In this document: positions 59,759 to 64,000 of the stretch, piece after piece
Layout of the letters: each line of letters starts with the position of its first letter
How positions within the stretch are numbered: the first letter of the stretch is position 1
Assembly: GCA_009379975.1 (NCBI GenBank)
Contig: WHSS01000002.1
Coordinates: forward strand, 16,749 to 80,748
Length of the DNA: 64,000 bases
DNA from: Actinophytocola sp.
GTDB taxonomy: Bacteria > Actinomycetota > Actinomycetes > Mycobacteriales > Pseudonocardiaceae
Direction of reading: 5' to 3'
Program-made: the position numbers and the translations under genes
The notes under the pieces: generated by a model
What the model saw: only the letters and a program-made list of their open reading frames with translations
Database searches by the model: none
What the model was told of the DNA's origin: nothing

Positions 59759-60982
59759 GTGCCAGCAAAGGCCGCCACCAAAACCAGGGAAACGGCGAAG
59801 CGACCGCGAGACCGGAAGGAAACGATCTTGCGGGTCGCGACCGAGCACTTCCTCAGGGACGGCTATCACCGCACGTCGATGGTCGACATCGCGGCGAGGA
59901 TCGGCATCACGTCGACCGCGCTGTACCGGCACTTCCGCAACAAGGAAGAGTTGCTCACCCGCAGCGTGCTCGACGGTATCGACGAGATGCTGGCCGGCCT
60001 CGAACACGCCACGACGCTCGAGCACATCATCGGTCACCTCGCGGGCAGCGCATTGGACGGCAGGGGGTTGCCCGCGCTGTGGCAGCGGGAGATGCGCTAC
60101 CTGTCACGTGACACCCGGCGCATGATCATGAACCACCTGGTCAAGACCGCCGAACGGACCCGCTCGGCCATCACCGCGGAGCGACCCGATCTGCCCGCCG
60201 CAGACGGTGAGCTCATCGCGTGGTGCCTGCTCTCCCTGTTCGAAAGCGTCTCCCACCACGAGGTTTCCCTCCCCCGCGATCAGTACGAAGCGCTGCTGCG
60301 CTCACTCGCCTACCGCGTCGCCTACACCGACCTACCACGAGGATCCGCCTTCGACGACCGCGAAATCGCGATCGAGCCGGTGATTCCCACGCCCTCGCAG
60401 ACCGACGGCGCATCCCGGCGCGACCAGTTGCTGGCCGCGGCGGCACACCTGTTCAGCAGGCATGGCTACGCGTCGGTCGGCATCGACGACATCGGCGCCA
60501 TGGTCGGCATCACCGGCCCGAGCGTCTACTACCACTTCCGGAGCAAGTCGGACCTGCTCGCCGAGATCATCGACCGGACGGCGGACGCCACCGAGACCTA
60601 CACCGCGCGTGCGCTCGCCGAAGCGCGCGATCCGGCCGACGCGCTCGAGTTGTTACTGCGCTACTACCTGAGCTTCGCCTTCACTCACCGGGATCTGGTG
60701 TGGGTCGCGGTCACCGAACTGACCCACCTGCCCGCCGACGTGGTGGCGAATCACCGGACACGCCAGCGGGTGGGCATCATGCGCTGGACTCATGCGGTGC
60801 TGGCCGCACGGCCGGAGCTCGACGAGTCCGCCGCCCGGATCGTGGCGCAGGCGGTCGTCATGATCGTCAACGACATCGTGCGGCTTCCCTGGTTACTGCG
60901 ACGGCATCATATCCGCGACGAGCTGTTCACTGTGGGTATGGCCGCGCAGGCACCGGCTGCCCGCGCGGCGATTGAAGTATGA
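59759..60982 (+). CDS. Tandem TetR protein with two complete TetR HTH domains
   Basis: RKETILRVATEHFLRDGYHRTSMVDIAARIGITSTALYRHFRNKEELL and RRDQLLAAAAHLFSRHGYASVGIDDIGAMVGITGPSVYYHFRSKSDLL in one ORF; GTG start. Confidence 0.9.
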   Translation: MPAKAATKTRETAKRPRDRKETILRVATEHFLRDGYHRTSMVDIAARIGITSTALYRHFRNKEELLTRSVLDGIDEMLAGLEHATTLEHIIGHLAGSALDGRGLPALWQREMRYLSRDTRRMIMNHLVKTAERTRSAITAERPDLPAADGELIAWCLLSLFESVSHHEVSLPRDQYEALLRSLAYRVAYTDLPRGSAFDDREIAIEPVIPTPSQTDGASRRDQLLAAAAHLFSRHGYASVGIDDIGAMVGITGPSVYYHFRSKSDLLAEIIDRTADATETYTARALAEARDPADALELLLRYYLSFAFTHRDLVWVAVTELTHLPADVVANHRTRQRVGIMRWTHAVLAARPELDESAARIVAQAVVMIVNDIVRLPWLLRRHHIRDELFTVGMAAQAPAARAAIEV

Positions 60983-61147
60983 GATTTACCACGCTATGCC
61001 CAGATTTTTGATCACTGAGCGGTGTTTCCCCTTCCCTTCTTCACCCATACGAGTAGTATCGCCTCACTCCGACAGGGATGACTAAACATCAGTTACGGCG
61101 CCAGGCGGGTCACTGTGCGGCCGAACGAGAGGGTTTCGAGCGTGTCG

Positions 61148-61957
61148 ATGAACGATGCTTATCAACAACGCAACGCCCGCGGGTACTTCACGGTCGCCGA
61201 ACTCGTGGCGCGTGAACGAGCCACGTATGCCCACTACCACCGGCCACGGACGCAGCCGCGCGAGCGGCAACTGCGCCCGGTCTCCGAACTGCTGCGCAGG
61301 GAAGGTGTCGGCTTCGGCGGGGAAGACTCGCCGACCATCCAACTGCCCTCGAAGGTCAACGCCGCCAACCTCCTCGAGCGGGACACCGACCAGCAGGAGA
61401 CCGCGACGAAGCGCCGCACCGGCCGGATCGCGTCGATCAGCAGCGCGGCCGTGCTGTGCGGCCTCACGATCGCGGGCCTCATCGCCTTGAAGCCGACGAT
61501 CGGCACCACGCCCGACAGCCACGCAGGCGGCGCCGGCCAGTCGCCGGACTACGTGCCGCCCGCGCAGTCGGACGGGATGAAGCCCACGACCTCCGTGCTC
61601 AAGCGCTCCAACAACACGAGCGAAACCGGCGGCGGCTCCAGCACCGCTACCCAGCGGCCCGCCGCGGAAGGTGGCAACGCGTCGTCCGGTTCCGGCAGCG
61701 CTTCGGGCTCTTCCGGCCAGGCCCCCAGCACGACCACCACTCCGCCGCCGTCGACCACTTCGGCACCGAAGCCGACTACGCCGCCGTCAAGCGAGCAGGC
61801 GCCGCCGAAGGACAGCGAAGACTCTGACGGCGGCAACGATGACGGTGATGACAACGACGGCGGCCTGCTCAGTTCGGTGACGAAGACCGCCGACGACACG
61901 CTCGACCCCGTCACCGGCAGCATCTCCGGGTCACTGGGGAGCCTACTGGGCGAGTAG
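61148..61957 (+). CDS. Membrane-anchored protein with Ser/Thr/Pro-rich tail, unknown function
   Basis: Short cytosolic N-terminus, one TM (IASISSAAVLCGLTIAGLIAL), low-complexity exterior; exact start uncertain. Confidence 0.7.
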   Translation: MNDAYQQRNARGYFTVAELVARERATYAHYHRPRTQPRERQLRPVSELLRREGVGFGGEDSPTIQLPSKVNAANLLERDTDQQETATKRRTGRIASISSAAVLCGLTIAGLIALKPTIGTTPDSHAGGAGQSPDYVPPAQSDGMKPTTSVLKRSNNTSETGGGSSTATQRPAAEGGNASSGSGSASGSSGQAPSTTTTPPPSTTSAPKPTTPPSSEQAPPKDSEDSDGGNDDGDDNDGGLLSSVTKTADDTLDPVTGSISGSLGSLLGE

Positions 61958-61987
61958 CGCTCACTGCCGCTCGCACTACTTGAACTC

Positions 61988-62044
61988 TCCAACGGACTGA
62001 AAGCGTTTTTCACTACGTCCAGTGGACTGAAGGCGTCTTTCAGC
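61988..62044. repeat. Shortened/degenerate copy of the GCTGAAAGACGCC repeat
   Basis: tccaacggactgaaagcgtttttcactacgtccagtggactgaaggcgtctttcagc, between convergent genes. Confidence 0.8.
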
Positions 62045-62048
62045 TTCC

Positions 62049-63980
62049 TCAGGCCGAGCTCGCCCTGCCGACCTGACGCGAGATCATGGTGGTCGCGTCG
62101 GCGGCGGAGGCCGGTGCGCCGAAGAGGAACCCCTGTGCGCTGTCGCAGTGCAGCAGGCGCAGCTGATCGGCTTGCGCGGTGCTCTCCACGCCTTCCGCCG
62201 CGACGTTGAGCCCCAGGGAGTGCGCCAGCGAGATGGTCGCCGCGACGATCTTGTCGTGTGCCGGATCGGCCGGGCCGCCCGGCCGGGTCGGCGCGAGGAA
62301 CGACCTGTCGATCTTCAGCGTGTGCACCGGCAGCCTGCCCAGGTGGGCCAGGTTGGAGTAGCCGGTTCCGAAGTCGTCGATGGCCAGGATGACACCGGCA
62401 TTGGCCAGTTCGCCCAGCGCGGCCAACGCGCCCGAGGTGTCACCGGCGACCGCGCTCTCGGTCAACTCCAGTTGCAGCCGATCCGGCGGCAGGCCGGCGT
62501 CATCGAGGGCGGCCAGGACATCGGCGACGAACGAGGGTTCACGCAACTGGGTGGCCGCGACGTTGACGCTCACCGTGATCGGCACCGCCGGGAATTCGTC
62601 GAACCAGCGGCGTGCCTGCCGGCACGACTCTTCGAGTACCCACCGGCCGAGTGCGATGATGTGGCCCGTCTCTTCCGCGACCGGGATGAAACGATCCGGC
62701 GCCAGCATGCCGAGCCGGGGATGGCGCCAGCGCACCAGCGCCTCGAAGCCGCTCACCGCCGAACCGGGTAGCTCGACGAGCGGCTGATACTCGAGGAAGA
62801 ACTCGCCGCGCGAGAGCGAGAGCGGCATCGCGGTGGCGAGGCTGTGCCGCGTGACCTCTTCGGCGCCGTGTGCCGGATCGTAGCGTTCCCACCTGGCCCT
62901 GCCCTTGGCTTTCGCGTGCTGCAATGAGATATCCGCCGCGCGCATCAACTGGCTCGGCGCATTGCCCGTGACGGCGGCGTGCACCACGCCGATGCTGCCG
63001 GTCACGGTGTAGTCGTCGTTGCCGAGCCGGATCGGCGGCGCCAGCGCGGCCAGCATCCGCTCCGCTTGCCTGGTGACCTTGCCGGAACTCGCCGGCCCGG
63101 TCACCAGGACGACGAACTCGTCGCTGCCGAGCCGCGCGATCGTGCAGCCCTCCGCCTCAACGGTCTGCCGCAGGCGCTGTGCCACCGTCACGAGTACCCG
63201 GTCGCCCGTGTCGTGGCCGAGGCCGTCGTTGATGTTCTTGAAGCCGTCGAGGTCGAGATAGCACAAGCCGGCGATCTCGCCCGCGGCCGCCATGCGCTCG
63301 AAGAACAGCTTCCGGTTCGGTAACCCGGTCAGCTCATCGTGCCGCGCCTCGTGCCACAACCGGTTCTCCAGCCTGCGACGCTCGGTGAGATCGACGGCGA
63401 CCCCGATGATGAAGTCCGGGTAGCCGAGGCTGTCGCGCACCATGGACATCGACAGGTCGAGGTGGAGCATCCGGCCGTCCGGCCTGCTCCGGGCGCTTTC
63501 CACGCGAAACCGGTCGACGGCGCCGTCGAGCAGGTCTCGTAAGCGGCCGGCGACATCGCCGGCGTCGGGACAGATCTCGCCGCCGACGTCACCACATTTG
63601 TCGCCGTTCATGCCGGTGCAGGCAGCGGAGCCGATGACCTTCGCGATCTCCTGGCCGACCAGGTCACCGGCGGCGTGGCCGAGCATGTCGGCCATGGCCG
63701 CGTTGACCGCGATCACGCAACCGTGCGGATCGACCATGGTGATCCCGACGGCGGCCTCGGCGAACACCGCCTGAAAGCGGGCTTCGCTGACCTGCCTGCG
63801 TGCCTCGGCGGCTCGTGCGGCCGCCAGCGCGGCACGCTGGGTAATCTGCACCGACTCGGTTAGGACTCGCGACAAAATAAAGTAGGTTTTTGGTCCCGCG
63901 GCGGCTACGGTTGTGCTATGGCAGGTCTTGTGGGTGTCGCGGAATCGGTGGCGTCGAGGTATGCGGTGCTGCGCCCGCAC
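62049..63980 (-). CDS. PAS-GGDEF-EAL protein (c-di-GMP turnover), 5' end apparently replaced by IS sequence
   Basis: RLGSDEFVVLV; SGFEALVRWRHP, IDDFGTGYSNL, LKIDRSF, AEGVES; first ~35 aa lie antisense to the IS end. Confidence 0.88.
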   Translation of the reverse strand: MRAQHRIPRRHRFRDTHKTCHSTTVAAAGPKTYFILSRVLTESVQITQRAALAAARAAEARRQVSEARFQAVFAEAAVGITMVDPHGCVIAVNAAMADMLGHAAGDLVGQEIAKVIGSAACTGMNGDKCGDVGGEICPDAGDVAGRLRDLLDGAVDRFRVESARSRPDGRMLHLDLSMSMVRDSLGYPDFIIGVAVDLTERRRLENRLWHEARHDELTGLPNRKLFFERMAAAGEIAGLCYLDLDGFKNINDGLGHDTGDRVLVTVAQRLRQTVEAEGCTIARLGSDEFVVLVTGPASSGKVTRQAERMLAALAPPIRLGNDDYTVTGSIGVVHAAVTGNAPSQLMRAADISLQHAKAKGRARWERYDPAHGAEEVTRHSLATAMPLSLSRGEFFLEYQPLVELPGSAVSGFEALVRWRHPRLGMLAPDRFIPVAEETGHIIALGRWVLEESCRQARRWFDEFPAVPITVSVNVAATQLREPSFVADVLAALDDAGLPPDRLQLELTESAVAGDTSGALAALGELANAGVILAIDDFGTGYSNLAHLGRLPVHTLKIDRSFLAPTRPGGPADPAHDKIVAATISLAHSLGLNVAAEGVESTAQADQLRLLHCDSAQGFLFGAPASAADATTMISRQVGRASSA

Positions 63981-64000
63981 CTGGACGAGCGGCAGCGTCG
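63875..64000 (+). mobile_element. Left end of an ISAzo13-like insertion sequence (boundary approximate)
   Basis: aaataaagtaggtttttggtcccg followed by a transposase N-terminus. Confidence 0.55.
63918..64000 (+). CDS. ISAzo13-like transposase, N-terminus only (continues beyond window)
   Basis: MAGLVGVAESVASRYAVLRPHLDERQRR resembles ISAzo13 transposase N-termini (LPHLDERQRR). Confidence 0.65.
   Translation, partial: MAGLVGVAESVASRYAVLRPHLDERQR

Overview
The window is high-GC actinomycete chromosomal DNA. Gene content and order (rho-rpmE-prfA-prmC-tsaC-wecA-atpIBEFHAGDC and lysA-hom-thrC-thrB) suggest a Pseudonocardiaceae-like organism; this is inferred from protein families only. Much of it is housekeeping: an F1Fo ATP synthase operon, murA, a PduO-type adenosyltransferase, a MeaA-type B12 mutase, Rho, RF1, Thr/Lys/Arg genes, and an acyl-CoA catabolic cluster. 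There are also two tandem ectoine-type ABC transporter operons (ehuBCDA twice). Accessory or unusual content includes: a 5'-truncated TnpB whose frame runs without a stop through its putative omegaRNA 3' end into a TetR gene; a two-gene HExxH metallopeptidase module preceded by tandem DevR/DosR-like boxes; a frameshifted ehuB; an ISAzo13-like IS that appears to have replaced the 5' end of a GGDEF/EAL gene; a truncated flavoprotein; and four families of small structured intergenic repeats, one with compensatory base changes in a hairpin. No rRNA, tRNA or CRISPR array was recognised. All assignments come from reading the sequence and translations; no database or structure program was run.
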